Origin: Alloboseaceae bacterium BT-24-1
GTDB lineage: Bacteria > Pseudomonadota > Alphaproteobacteria > Rhizobiales > Beijerinckiaceae
Direction of reading: 5' to 3'
Length of the DNA stretch: 64,000 bases
NCBI GenBank assembly: GCA_025846845.1
Contig: JAOYTL010000008.1
Coordinates: 310,001-374,000 of the forward strand
The position numbers and the translations under genes were made by a program. Shown here in pieces: positions 26,167 to 34,445 of the stretch. The notes beneath the pieces were generated by a model. The model did not search any database. It was not told the DNA's origin and was given only the letters and a program-made list of their open reading frames with translations. Position 1 is the stretch's first letter. Every line of letters begins with the position of its first letter.

Positions 26167-26853
26167 ATGTCGGCTACCCACCATATCCTGCTGGTCGATG
26201 ACGACCAGACCTTGCGCGATGCGCTCGCCGAGCAGCTCGCGCTCTATGACGAATTCAAGGTGTCATCGTCGCCGACCGCGACGGCGAGCCTGAAGGCCGT
26301 CCAGGCCGAGCGTATCGACCTCGTGGTCATGGATGTCGGTCTGCCCGACATGGATGGTCGCGAGGCCGTGAAGCTGATGCGCAAGAACGGCTTCAAGGGG
26401 CCGGTGGTGATGCTGACCGGGCAGGGCTCGGACGCCGACACCGTGCTCGGGCTCGAGGCCGGCGCCAACGATTATGTGGTGAAGCCGTTCAAGTTCGCCG
26501 TGCTGCTGGCGCGCATCCGCGCGCATCTGCGGCAATACGAGGCGAGCGAGGACGCCATCTTTCAGGTTGGGCCGTATACATTCCACCCCGGCTCCAAGCT
26601 CCTGGTCAGCGCCAAGGGCTCGAAGACCAAGCTGACCGAGAAGGAAACGGCGATCCTGCGCTTCCTCTATCGCGCCGGGCGCAAGCCGATCGCGCGCGAG
26701 ACGCTGCTGCAGGAGGTCTGGGGCTATAATTCCCAAGTCACGACGCACACGCTCGAAACCCATATCTACCGCCTGCGCCAGAAGATCGAGCCGGATCCCG
26801 CCAATGCACGGCTGCTCGTCACCGATGCCGGCGGCTACCGGCTGAACCCTTAA
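26167..26853 (+). CDS. cenR: OmpR-family response regulator, CenR/OtpR type
   Basis: The 228-residue protein has a receiver domain with D11-D12, phosphoacceptor D56, T84 and K106, and a C-terminal winged helix (about residues 130-226) ending in VTDAGGYRLNP. No histidine kinase is adjacent. The next gene is a cyclic-nucleotide-binding protein, the same pairing as Brucella otpR (BMEI0066-BMEI0067), and the protein resembles Caulobacter CenR, an essential regulator of the cell envelope. The assignment is from memory of these families and the neighbourhood. xth, a lolA-like gene and ftsK lie beyond. Confidence 0.8.
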   Translation: MSATHHILLVDDDQTLRDALAEQLALYDEFKVSSSPTATASLKAVQAERIDLVVMDVGLPDMDGREAVKLMRKNGFKGPVVMLTGQGSDADTVLGLEAGANDYVVKPFKFAVLLARIRAHLRQYEASEDAIFQVGPYTFHPGSKLLVSAKGSKTKLTEKETAILRFLYRAGRKPIARETLLQEVWGYNSQVTTHTLETHIYRLRQKIEPDPANARLLVTDAGGYRLNP

Positions 26854-26860
26854 GCGCCGG

Positions 26861-27325
26861 ATGTCGCTCAACGACGACATCACTTTGCTGGCTCGTCAGC
26901 CGCTGCTGGGCCTGATGGATCGCGATGCGCTGCGTCTCGTCGCCTTCGCTGCCGAGACGCGGACCCTGCGCGCCGGCGATGTGCTGTTCCGGCGCGGCGA
27001 GGGCTCGGACGGAGCTTTTCTCGTCGTCTCGGGGACGGTGGCGCTGAAGCGCGAGGATGATGGCCGGCCGGCAGACGAGGTTGTCGGGCCGGGTACGCTG
27101 ATCGGCGAGCTCGCGCTGTTCACGGCACTGGAGCGGCCGGTGACGGCGATCGCGCGCGAGCCGGCACAGGTAATGCGGCTGGCGCGCAGCGTGATGCGCC
27201 GTGTACTCGGCGAATCACCCGATTCGGCGCAGGCGATCGCCACTGCGGTTGCCGAGCGCCTGCATGATTTCAACAGCGAGCTCGCCTCGGTAGGCGCGGC
27301 GCTCAGGGCGATCGACCTGCGCTGA
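26861..27325 (+). CDS. Cyclic-nucleotide-binding domain protein without a DNA-binding domain
   Basis: The 154-residue protein consists of one CRP-like cNMP-binding domain: LRAGDVLFRRGEGSDGAFLV near residue 37, GTLIGELALF near residue 83 and a phosphate-cassette-like ERPVTAIARE. There is no C-terminal helix-turn-helix, so it is not a transcription factor of the CRP type. It starts 7 bp after the response regulator and is probably co-transcribed. In Brucella the neighbour of otpR was described as a cAMP-dependent protein kinase regulatory subunit-like protein, which fits. It may link a cyclic nucleotide to CenR output. Confidence 0.85.
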   Translation: MSLNDDITLLARQPLLGLMDRDALRLVAFAAETRTLRAGDVLFRRGEGSDGAFLVVSGTVALKREDDGRPADEVVGPGTLIGELALFTALERPVTAIAREPAQVMRLARSVMRRVLGESPDSAQAIATAVAERLHDFNSELASVGAALRAIDLR

Positions 27326-27331
27326 CGGTAG

Positions 27332-28147
27332 TCAAAGCCCCAGCTGGACCGTCACCGGGACATGGTCCGAAGGGCGCTCCCAGCCACGGGCCTCGCTCAG
27401 GAAGGAAAGGTCGCGCAGCGTCGGCTTCAGCCCGTCCGAAAGCCAGATATGGTCGAGACGGCGGCCGCGGTTCGAGGCCTGCCAGTCGGCGGCGCGATAG
27501 CTCCACCAGCTGTAGAGCTTCTCCGGCTCGGGCCGCAGCGTGCGGGCTGCATCGGTCCAGCCGAGCTCGCTGCGCAGCCTCTCCAGCGTCGAGGTCTCGA
27601 TCGGCGTATGGCTGACGACGTCGAGCAGCTGCTTATGGCTCCAGACATCGTGCTCATAAGGCGCGATGTTGAGATCGCCGACCAGAATGCTCGGCCGTCC
27701 TGCCGGATTGCGGGCGATGCCCCAAGCGCCGATCGCGTCGAGGAACTGCAGCTTGTGGGCGAACTTCGGATTGGCCTCGGGATCGGCAATGTCGCCGCCG
27801 GCCGGGATGTAGAAATTATGAATGGCGATACCAGCTGCTGGGCCAGCGCCCTGGTCGAGCACGGCGGTCATATGCCGAGCGTCATTGCGCTCGCACATCG
27901 CCATCGCCTCCTTCTCGGAGAAGGGCAGCTTCGAGACGATGGCGACGCCGTTATAGCCTTTGTTGCCGATGAAGGCCTGATGGACGTAGCCGGCCTCGGT
28001 GAAGGCCCTGGCCGGAAACTGCTCGTCCGGTGTCTTGGTCTCCTGCAGGCAGAGGACGTCAGGCTGGTGGGTCTTCAGGAAGTCTGTGACCATCCCGATG
28101 CGCAGGCGCACCGAATTGATGTTCCAGGTGGTGACGGAGAGCTGCAC
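27332..28147 (-). CDS. xth: Exodeoxyribonuclease III (AP endonuclease)
   Basis: The 271-residue protein has the exonuclease/endonuclease/phosphatase fold: the N-terminal TTWNINSVRLR, E36 in CLQETKTP, the VGDLNIAPYEHDVW segment and the C-terminal SDHVPVTVQL with its catalytic aspartate and histidine. It cuts DNA at abasic sites and trims 3' ends in base-excision repair. Translation starts at GTG. It converges on the cNMP-binding gene with only 6 bp between stops. Confidence 0.95.
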   Translation of the reverse strand: MQLSVTTWNINSVRLRIGMVTDFLKTHQPDVLCLQETKTPDEQFPARAFTEAGYVHQAFIGNKGYNGVAIVSKLPFSEKEAMAMCERNDARHMTAVLDQGAGPAAGIAIHNFYIPAGGDIADPEANPKFAHKLQFLDAIGAWGIARNPAGRPSILVGDLNIAPYEHDVWSHKQLLDVVSHTPIETSTLERLRSELGWTDAARTLRPEPEKLYSWWSYRAADWQASNRGRRLDHIWLSDGLKPTLRDLSFLSEARGWERPSDHVPVTVQLGL

Positions 28148-28220
28148 GCGGGGAATCCGGCGGAAGGGGAAGCCGGAAACTGGGTCGTCGGCCTCCGAAA
28201 AGCAAGCGCTGCCGCGCCGC

Positions 28221-29063
28221 TCAGAGCACCCGCTCGTAGTTGATCACGAAGTTCTTCTGGTCGGGCCGGCGCTGGGTGTCGAGATTGTAGACCGAGACCG
28301 AAGTCTCGTAGCCCTGCGGGTCAATCACCACCCATTGCCGCAGCGCGTTGGCGGCAAGGTCGAAGTTCAGTGTGATCTTCGAGGTGCCGCCCAAGGTCGA
28401 GCGGTCCTCGAGCTTGAGCGAGAGGATGTCGCCCTTCGTGCTGACGCCGGTGACGATGCTGTCCTCCTCCAGGTTCATCTGCTCCTTGAGCAGGAATTTC
28501 AGCGGGGTCTGGCCGATCGAGTAGAGATCCTGGGTGGCGAGCTTGCGGTCGCGGATCGCCACCGAAGTCCCGTCGGCGATGACCTCCATCGTCACCGGAG
28601 GCCGGTATTCGAAGCGCATCTTGCCCGGGCGCTGGATATAGAGCTTGCCCTCGAAGCGGCGGCCGTCGGCGGCAAACTGGATGAAGTCGCCCTGCAGCGT
28701 CGAGAAACCGTTGAAATAAGCGTTCAACCGCTCGACAGCCTCGGCCTTCGACAGGGGCGTGCTGGGCCTCGACGGCTTGGCGGTCGGCGTCGCGCGCGGC
28801 TCGTTGTTCGCGGTGACGACCGGCTCTGATGCGGGCGGCGGTGCCGATGCAGTCGGGGCGGGCTGTGCCGCAGCCTCAGTCCGCGGCAGGCCGAGGCCCG
28901 CTGGCCGGATCGGCGGCAGGGGAAACGCCCGCTGCGCGGCGCGCGGCGCCGCTGGCTGCGCCGAAGGCTTGATGTCGAGCGGCTGGGCGAGGACCGGACC
29001 CGACGCCAGCGCGAGCGCCAGGGCGGCGGCTGCGAGGGCTGGCATGGGCGAGAGATGGGTCAT
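28221..29063 (-). CDS. LolA-like outer-membrane lipoprotein carrier protein
   Basis: The 280-residue protein has a signal peptide (residues 1-26, PVLA/Q cleavage), a proline/alanine-rich low-complexity segment to about residue 95, then a LolA-like half-barrel domain starting at VERLNAYFNGFSTLQGDFIQ. The domain shows GKLYIQRPGKMRFEY and ends VINYERVL. LolA carries lipoproteins across the periplasm from LolCDE to LolB; alphaproteobacterial LolA homologues often have long N-terminal extensions, and related family members have other cargo. It lies 151 bp downstream of ftsK, a pairing usual in Alphaproteobacteria. Confidence 0.85.
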   Translation of the reverse strand: MTHLSPMPALAAAALALALASGPVLAQPLDIKPSAQPAAPRAAQRAFPLPPIRPAGLGLPRTEAAAQPAPTASAPPPASEPVVTANNEPRATPTAKPSRPSTPLSKAEAVERLNAYFNGFSTLQGDFIQFAADGRRFEGKLYIQRPGKMRFEYRPPVTMEVIADGTSVAIRDRKLATQDLYSIGQTPLKFLLKEQMNLEEDSIVTGVSTKGDILSLKLEDRSTLGGTSKITLNFDLAANALRQWVVIDPQGYETSVSVYNLDTQRRPDQKNFVINYERVL

Positions 29064-29214
29064 GGAGCTCGGATGTCCGGTTGGCGGCCTTCTGGCGGAA
29101 TATCGTGCCGCCAAGGCTGGCCGGCAAGGGTTCAACGCTTCAGTAGGTCGCGAGGTTGCACCGGGGTGATGGCATTTTCAGGACCGGTTTCGCGCACGTG
29201 GCCGCAGCCGCGCC

Positions 29215-31803
29215 TCAGTCCTCGTCTTCCCTGGCTCTACCGGCCTCGACGAGGATTTCGCGTTTGCCGGCGTGGTTGGCCGGTCCGACGATGCCTTCGT
29301 TCTCCATCCGCTCCATGATCGAGGCGGCGCGGTTGTAGCCGATCTGCAGCCGGCGCTGGATGTAGGAGGTCGAGGCCTTCTTGTCGCGCAGCACCACCGC
29401 GACCGCCTGCTCATAGGGGTCGTCGCTCTCGGCACCCATCGCGCTCTTGTCGAAGACCGCCCCGTCCTCGTCCTCAGCCCCGGCTGCCTCCTCCTCGGCG
29501 GTGACCGCATCGAGATAGTCCGGCCGCGCTTGCGTCTTCAGATGCGCCACCACCTTCTCGACCTCGGCATCCGAGACGAAGGGGCCGTGCACGCGGGTGA
29601 TCCGGCCGCCGCCCGCCATGTAGAGCATGTCGCCCTGGCCGAGCAGCTGCTCGGCGCCCATCTCGCCGAGGATGGTGCGCGAGTCGATCTTGCTGGTGAC
29701 CTGGAAGGAGATGCGGGTCGGGAAGTTCGCCTTGATCGTGCCGGTGATCACGTCGACCGAGGGACGCTGCGTCGCCAGCACGACATGGATGCCGGCCGCG
29801 CGGGCCATCTGGGCCAGGCGCTGGATCGTGCCCTCGATCTCCTTGCCGGCGACCATCATCAGGTCGGCCATCTCGTCGACGATCACCACGATATAGGGCA
29901 GAGGCGACAGGTCCATCGCCTCCTCCTCGTAGATCGCCTCGCCCGAATGCTTGTCGAAGCCGGTCTGGACCGTGCGGGTGATGACCTCTCCTGCCGCGGC
30001 CGCCTCCGCCACTCGTAAATTAAACCCGTCGATGTTGCGCACACCGAGCTTCGACATCTTCTTGTAGCGCTCCTCCATCTCGCGCACCGCCCATTTCAGC
30101 GCGACCACCGCCTTCTTCGGGTCGGTGACGACGGGGGTGAGCAGATGCGGGATGCCGTCATAGACGGAAAGCTCGAGCATCTTGGGATCGACCATGATCA
30201 GCCGGCACTCCTCCGGCTTCAGCCGGTAGAGAATCGACAGGATCATGGTGTTGATCGCGACCGACTTGCCCGAACCGGTGGTGCCGGCGACGAGAAGGTG
30301 TGGCATCCGGGCAAGGTCGGCGATCACCGGCTCGCCGCCGATGGTCTTGCCGAGGCAGAGCGCCAGCTTGTGCTTGGTGCCCTCGAAATCCTGGCTGGCC
30401 AGGAGCTCACGCAGGAAGACGGTCTCGCGCTTGGCGTTGGGCAATTCGATGCCGATCGCGTTCTTGCCCTGCACCACCGCAACACGCGCCGAAATCGCGC
30501 TCATCGACCGTGCTATGTCGTCCGCAAGCGAAATCACCCGCGAGCTCTTCGTGCCGGGGGCCGGCTCAAGCTCGTAAAGCGTCACAACCGGGCCGGGGCG
30601 AACCTGGCTGATCTCACCGCGCACGCCGAAATCTTCGAGCACGCCTTCAAGCAGAGTGGCGTTCTGCTCCAGCGCGTCGGTCGAGACGGTGTTGGCCGGC
30701 AGCTTCTTCGGCTCGGCGAGATAGGTCAGTGGCGGCAATTCGAAGCTGTCGCGCTCAAGCAGCGAGGGCTGTGCCTCGCGCGACAGGCGCTTGCCTGGCT
30801 TGGGTGAGCCGAGTGGCGGCGTGACGCGCGGCGCGTTGAGGTCGCGCACGTCCTGAGCCTCGAACGGCTCGTCATCGTAGGCCGCGGGAACATTCGCTTT
30901 CGGCCTGACGGCTGCGGCGCGTGCGAGTTCGGGCGCGACGACAGGCGACCTGTAAGGCTCCGCTTCGCCGGCGAAATTGGGTTCGCGGCGGACCCGGCCG
31001 GTCTGTGTCGGCACAGGCACCGAGCCGGCGCCCGCCGAGGCCGGCTGTGGCGGTCGCGGCAGACGGCGCATGATCGCGGCCTTCAGCGCCATGGCACCAT
31101 GGGCGAGCCAGCCGATCAGGATCACCGACAGGCCCGGCTCGTCGTCGCGACGGTCCTCCGAATCGGCCCAGGCCGGATCATCGTCGTTGTCGAGCTCGGG
31201 ATCCGCGTCCGTGACGAGGCCGAAGCCGGCTGCCGCCGTGACCGAGAGGATGGCGATGCCAGCGAAGACGAAGGCGACGAGGCCGCCGAGCGCAGTGCCC
31301 GAGAGCCCGACGATATTACGGGTGCCATGCAGCAGGGCGTCGCCGATCACGCCGCCCATGCCGGTCGGCAGCGGCCAGCGCGGCGTTGCCGGCAGGGCGC
31401 TCGCCACCGCCGCGGTCGAGACGATGCCGATGACCCAGAGCACCAGCTTGAGCGCGCTGCGATCGAACAGATGGAAGCGGATCAGCCGGAGCGACCAGAG
31501 CAGCGGCGGCAGCAGCAGCGCGACCACGCCGAGGCCAAGCAACTGCATGGCGAGATCGGCAATCATCGCGCCGGGACGGCCGAGCAGGTTGCGCACGGTG
31601 CCGCGCGTTGCATTGTTGAGGCTGGGATCGTCCACCGACCAGGTGGCGAGGGCGACGGCGACGGCGACCATCAGCGCGAGCATCGCCATGCCGCCGATCT
31701 CGGCGGCGCGGCGCGACAGGAACTCGCGCACCGGATCGGGCAGGCGGTCGATCAGCGATGAGGAGCGTCGGATCGTGCGCATCGGGCCGTGGTCTGCGGG
31801 CAT
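29215..31803 (-). CDS. ftsK: DNA translocase FtsK
   Basis: The 862-residue protein has four to five N-terminal membrane segments (residues 40-195), a proline- and charge-rich linker (about 245-375), and the RecA-like motor with Walker A GTTGSGKS at 507-514, Walker B IVVIVDEMADLMM, and a C-terminal gamma winged helix (RRLQIGYNRAASIMERMENE) that reads KOPS sequences. It pumps DNA through the closing septum and triggers XerCD recombination. ATG 31803 and ATG 31782 are both possible starts. A perfect CtrA box is centred about 60 bp upstream. Confidence 0.97.
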   Translation of the reverse strand: MPADHGPMRTIRRSSSLIDRLPDPVREFLSRRAAEIGGMAMLALMVAVAVALATWSVDDPSLNNATRGTVRNLLGRPGAMIADLAMQLLGLGVVALLLPPLLWSLRLIRFHLFDRSALKLVLWVIGIVSTAAVASALPATPRWPLPTGMGGVIGDALLHGTRNIVGLSGTALGGLVAFVFAGIAILSVTAAAGFGLVTDADPELDNDDDPAWADSEDRRDDEPGLSVILIGWLAHGAMALKAAIMRRLPRPPQPASAGAGSVPVPTQTGRVRREPNFAGEAEPYRSPVVAPELARAAAVRPKANVPAAYDDEPFEAQDVRDLNAPRVTPPLGSPKPGKRLSREAQPSLLERDSFELPPLTYLAEPKKLPANTVSTDALEQNATLLEGVLEDFGVRGEISQVRPGPVVTLYELEPAPGTKSSRVISLADDIARSMSAISARVAVVQGKNAIGIELPNAKRETVFLRELLASQDFEGTKHKLALCLGKTIGGEPVIADLARMPHLLVAGTTGSGKSVAINTMILSILYRLKPEECRLIMVDPKMLELSVYDGIPHLLTPVVTDPKKAVVALKWAVREMEERYKKMSKLGVRNIDGFNLRVAEAAAAGEVITRTVQTGFDKHSGEAIYEEEAMDLSPLPYIVVIVDEMADLMMVAGKEIEGTIQRLAQMARAAGIHVVLATQRPSVDVITGTIKANFPTRISFQVTSKIDSRTILGEMGAEQLLGQGDMLYMAGGGRITRVHGPFVSDAEVEKVVAHLKTQARPDYLDAVTAEEEAAGAEDEDGAVFDKSAMGAESDDPYEQAVAVVLRDKKASTSYIQRRLQIGYNRAASIMERMENEGIVGPANHAGKREILVEAGRAREDED

Positions 31804-31855
31804 GAGGAGAGCGGCAAAGACCGCCCCATCGAACCGGCAGGTTAGGAAGGTCCGG

Positions 31856-31870
31856 TTAAGGCCCGCTTAA
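31856..31870. promoter_or_regulatory. CtrA-binding box upstream of ftsK
   Basis: TTAAGGCCCGCTTAA is an exact TTAA-N7-TTAA match within the palindrome GGTTAAG-GCCCG-CTTAACC. It lies in the 156-bp divergent gap, 53 bp upstream of the ftsK ATG and 90 bp upstream of the dimeric-barrel gene, so CtrA could act on either promoter. ftsK as a cell-division gene is the more natural target. Confidence 0.68.
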
Positions 31871-31959
31871 CCTTGCACTGCCGCCGTGCGCTGTCACCGG
31901 CCTCGGGAACGATGGCGCGACCTAAGCATTCTTCGACAAGCGATAGCGAGGAGGGCGAG

Positions 31960-32301
31960 ATGGCCGAAGGTGATGACAGAATCGCGCGGATTGCCCGGAT
32001 CTGGCGCGGCCGCACCGTACCGGAAAAGGCCGATGCCTATGCAGCCTATCTGCTCGAGGTCGGGGTCAGGCCACTGGCCAGGAAGGCGCTTGGCGCGCAG
32101 ATGTTTCGCGAGGATCGCGAGACCGAGAGCGAGTTCGTGACGATCTCCTATTGGGAGAGCGTCGAGGCGATGTCGCGCTTCGCCGGACCCGACCCGCGCA
32201 AGATCCATCATCTCGAGCGCGATGCCGAATACCTGATCGAATTGCCGGAGGCAGTGCAGGTGCTCGAGATCGTGCTCGACCGTGCGGAAAGCCGCGATTG
32301 A
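31960..32301 (+). CDS. Small ABM-like (dimeric alpha/beta barrel) protein
   Basis: The 113-residue protein starts MAEGDDRIARIARIWRGRTV after a GAGGAG-type ribosome-binding site. It has the pattern of a dimeric alpha+beta barrel of the antibiotic biosynthesis monooxygenase class: an N-terminal beta strand, an AYLLEVGVRPLARKALG helix, and the FVTISYWESVEAMSRFAG segment. Such domains bind small hydrophobic molecules or act as cofactor-free oxygenases, but the function here is unknown. The upstream low-complexity reading from 31873 is not needed. It lies divergent from ftsK and convergent with amtB. Confidence 0.75.
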   Translation: MAEGDDRIARIARIWRGRTVPEKADAYAAYLLEVGVRPLARKALGAQMFREDRETESEFVTISYWESVEAMSRFAGPDPRKIHHLERDAEYLIELPEAVQVLEIVLDRAESRD

Positions 32302-32310
32302 AAGGCCCAA

Positions 32311-32340
32311 TAAAAAGCCCCGGCGGTTTCCCGCCGGGGC
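32311..32340 (-). terminator. Rho-independent terminator of amtB
   Basis: A perfect 10-bp stem GCCCCGGCGG/CCGCCGGGGC (32317-32326 and 32331-32340) with loop TTTC is followed on the minus strand by TTTTTA. It is 28 bp past the amtB stop. A parS-like site starts 3 bp to its right. Confidence 0.88.
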
Positions 32341-32342
32341 GA

Positions 32343-32358
32343 TGTTTCACGTGAGACC
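32343..32358. other. parS-like site (two mismatches) beside the amtB terminator
   Basis: TGTTTCACGTGAGACC keeps the central TTTCACGTGA of the parS consensus and differs at positions 13 and 16. It is intergenic, between the amtB stop and its terminator, about 15 kb from the perfect parS. Confidence 0.55.
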
Positions 32359-32367
32359 AGCCAGCGC

Positions 32368-33846
32368 TCAGTCGTGATAGGCGCGCTCGCCGTGCTCGGC
32401 GATGTCGAGGCCCTCGCGCTCCTGGTCGGCGGGGACACGCAGGCCGATGATCACGTCGACGATCTTGTAGAGGATCGCCGAGCCGACGCCGCTGAACACC
32501 AGGGTGAACAGCACCGCCTTGAGCTGGGCCATGAAGGCGGTCCCGAACTCGTAGGTCGCGGCGACCAGTTCGCCCGGCTTGGTCGCATAGTCGGGGATGC
32601 CGGCGCCGCCGAGCGCCTGGTTGACCAGGATGCCGGTGCCGAGCGCGCCGATGATGCCGCCGATGCAGTGGATGCCGAAGACGTCGAGCGAGTCGTCGTA
32701 GCCGAGCGCGTTCTTCACCGTCGAGCAGAAGACGAAGCAGACTGCGCCGGCAACGAGGCCGAGCACGATCGAGCCCATCGGGCCGGCAAAGCCCGCTGCC
32801 GGGGTGATCGCGACGAGGCCGGCGACCGCGCCCGAGACCATGCCGAGCATGGAGGGCTTGCCCTTCACGGCCCATTCGACGAACAGCCAGGCGACCGCCG
32901 CCGCCGCAGTGGCGACGAAGGTGTTGATCATGGCGAGACCGGCCGTGCCGTTGGCTTCGAGGTTGGAGCCGGCATTGAAGCCGAACCAGCCGACCCAGAG
33001 CAGGGCGGCGCCAATCAGGGTCATGGTCAGCGAATGCGGAGCCATCAGCTCGCGGCCGAAGCCGATGCGCTTGCCGATCAGCATGCAGCCGACGAGGCCC
33101 GCGATACCGGCGTTGATGTGCACGACGGTGCCGCCGGCGAAGTCCAGCGCGCCCCACTTGAAGAGCATGCCGGCATCGGCGTTGACCGCGTCGAGCGCCG
33201 CCTGGGCCGCGACCTTGCCGTCCGCGCCGGCCTCGGCGAGCGCCTTGGCGGCATTGCCGACCGCGTCAGGCCCGCCCCAGTACCAGACCATGTGGGCCAT
33301 CGGGAAATAGATGAAGGTGACCCAGAGCACGATGAAGAGCAGCAGCGCCGAGAACTTCATGCGCTCGGCGAAGGCGCCGACGATGAGGGCCGGCGTGATG
33401 CAGGCGAAGGTCATCTGGAAGGCGATGTAGACATATTCCGGGATGACGACGCCGTTGGAGAAGGTTGCGACGGTCGAATTGCCGTCGACGCCGCGCAGGA
33501 AGGCCTTGGAGAAGCCGCCGACGAAGTCGTTGAGGCCGCCGCCATTGGTGAAGGCGAGCGAGTAGCCGAAGATGATCCACATCAGCGAGACGATGCAGAC
33601 GATGGCGAAGACCTGGGTCAGCACCGAGAGCATGTTCTTGCTGCGGACGAGACCGCCATAGAAAAGAGCGAGGCCGGGCACGGTCATGAGCAGGACGAGG
33701 ATCGTCGAGCTCATCATGAAGGCGACATCGCCCTTGTTGGGCACGGGGGCAGGTGGCGCGGCGGGGGTCTGCGCCAGCGCGGCGCCGGCCATCGCGGCGA
33801 GCGCCAGCCCGACCAGCCCAGCCCGGTTAAGGGTCTTGATCTTCAT
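32368..33846 (-). CDS. amtB: Ammonium transporter AmtB
   Basis: The 492-residue protein has a signal-peptide-like N-terminus (to about residue 25) followed by eleven predicted membrane helices. Amt motifs are present: TVPGLALFYGGLVRSKNMLS near residue 56, and GAVAGLVAITPAAGFAGP and FGIHCIGGIIGALGTG, the last carrying a pore histidine. It conducts ammonium into the cell and is shut by the unmodified PII protein GlnK. It lies 29 bp downstream of glnK in the classical glnK-amtB operon, which is normally expressed under nitrogen limitation. Confidence 0.97.
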   Translation of the reverse strand: MKIKTLNRAGLVGLALAAMAGAALAQTPAAPPAPVPNKGDVAFMMSSTILVLLMTVPGLALFYGGLVRSKNMLSVLTQVFAIVCIVSLMWIIFGYSLAFTNGGGLNDFVGGFSKAFLRGVDGNSTVATFSNGVVIPEYVYIAFQMTFACITPALIVGAFAERMKFSALLLFIVLWVTFIYFPMAHMVWYWGGPDAVGNAAKALAEAGADGKVAAQAALDAVNADAGMLFKWGALDFAGGTVVHINAGIAGLVGCMLIGKRIGFGRELMAPHSLTMTLIGAALLWVGWFGFNAGSNLEANGTAGLAMINTFVATAAAAVAWLFVEWAVKGKPSMLGMVSGAVAGLVAITPAAGFAGPMGSIVLGLVAGAVCFVFCSTVKNALGYDDSLDVFGIHCIGGIIGALGTGILVNQALGGAGIPDYATKPGELVAATYEFGTAFMAQLKAVLFTLVFSGVGSAILYKIVDVIIGLRVPADQEREGLDIAEHGERAYHD

Positions 33847-33875
33847 TGCTAAAACTCCTGGACGGAAGGTCGGGA

Positions 33876-34214
33876 TCAGAGGGCGTCGCCGTCGGTCTCG
33901 CCGGTGCGGATGCGCACGGCCTTCTCGATCGACGAGACGAAGATCTTGCCGTCGCCGATCTGGCCGGTGCGGGCGGCAGCGGTGATCGCCTCGATCACCT
34001 TGGGAACGAGATCGTCGGTGACGGCGACCTCGATCTTGATCTTCGGCAGGAAGCTCACGGCGTATTCGGCGCCGCGGTAGATCTCGGTATGGCCCTTCTG
34101 GCGGCCATAGCCCTTGACCTCGGTCACGGTGAGCCCGTGCACGCCGATGGCGGTGAGCCCGTCGCGCACCTCCTCCAGCTTGAACGGCTTGATGATAGCC
34201 ATCACGATTTTCAT
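33876..34214 (-). CDS. glnK: Nitrogen regulatory PII protein GlnK
   Basis: The 112-residue protein has the PII pattern: MKIVMAIIKPFKLEEVRDGL, the T-loop with uridylylation site Y51 in EIYRGAEY, and the C-terminal TGQIGDGKIFVSSIEKAVRI segment whose core is GDGKIF. It senses 2-oxoglutarate and ATP/ADP and blocks AmtB when nitrogen is plentiful; GlnD modifies Y51. It is the first gene of the glnK-amtB operon. A candidate sigma-54 promoter lies about 100 bp upstream. Confidence 0.97.
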   Translation of the reverse strand: MKIVMAIIKPFKLEEVRDGLTAIGVHGLTVTEVKGYGRQKGHTEIYRGAEYAVSFLPKIKIEVAVTDDLVPKVIEAITAAARTGQIGDGKIFVSSIEKAVRIRTGETDGDAL

Positions 34215-34311
34215 GGCTGGGTTATCCCCGCTTGTGCGCGCCGGACCGCGGTCCAAGCGACGTCGTTGCGCCTCTCGCGCCCTTTCGAGCCAGGCGCGTC
34301 GGGGTGGACCT

Positions 34312-34327
34312 ATCAAGGCCCGTGCCA
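34312..34327 (-). promoter_or_regulatory. Candidate sigma-54 promoter for glnK-amtB
   Basis: On the minus strand the sequence TGGCACGGGCCTTGAT has the -24 element TGGCAC and correct spacing, but its -12 element is TTGA rather than TTGC. This would place the transcript start near 34300 and leave a leader of about 85 nt. glnK-amtB is usually under NtrC and sigma-54; I could not identify clear NtrC sites further upstream. Confidence 0.45.
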
Positions 34328-34445
34328 ACCGGAAGATGTGGCGCGCGAGCGGGCAATGCCGCGATTCCGCCATGATCAGGCGGTGCTCAGCGAGCCAGAA
34401 TGGCTAATATTTAGGCAGATGCCGTGAAAGCAGGCGGTCGCCTGC

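Noticed and set aside
32374..33852. A 492-codon plus-strand frame exactly opposite amtB
   Set aside because: It mirrors amtB in length and has a composition dominated by charged residues, typical of antisense reading of membrane-protein codons.
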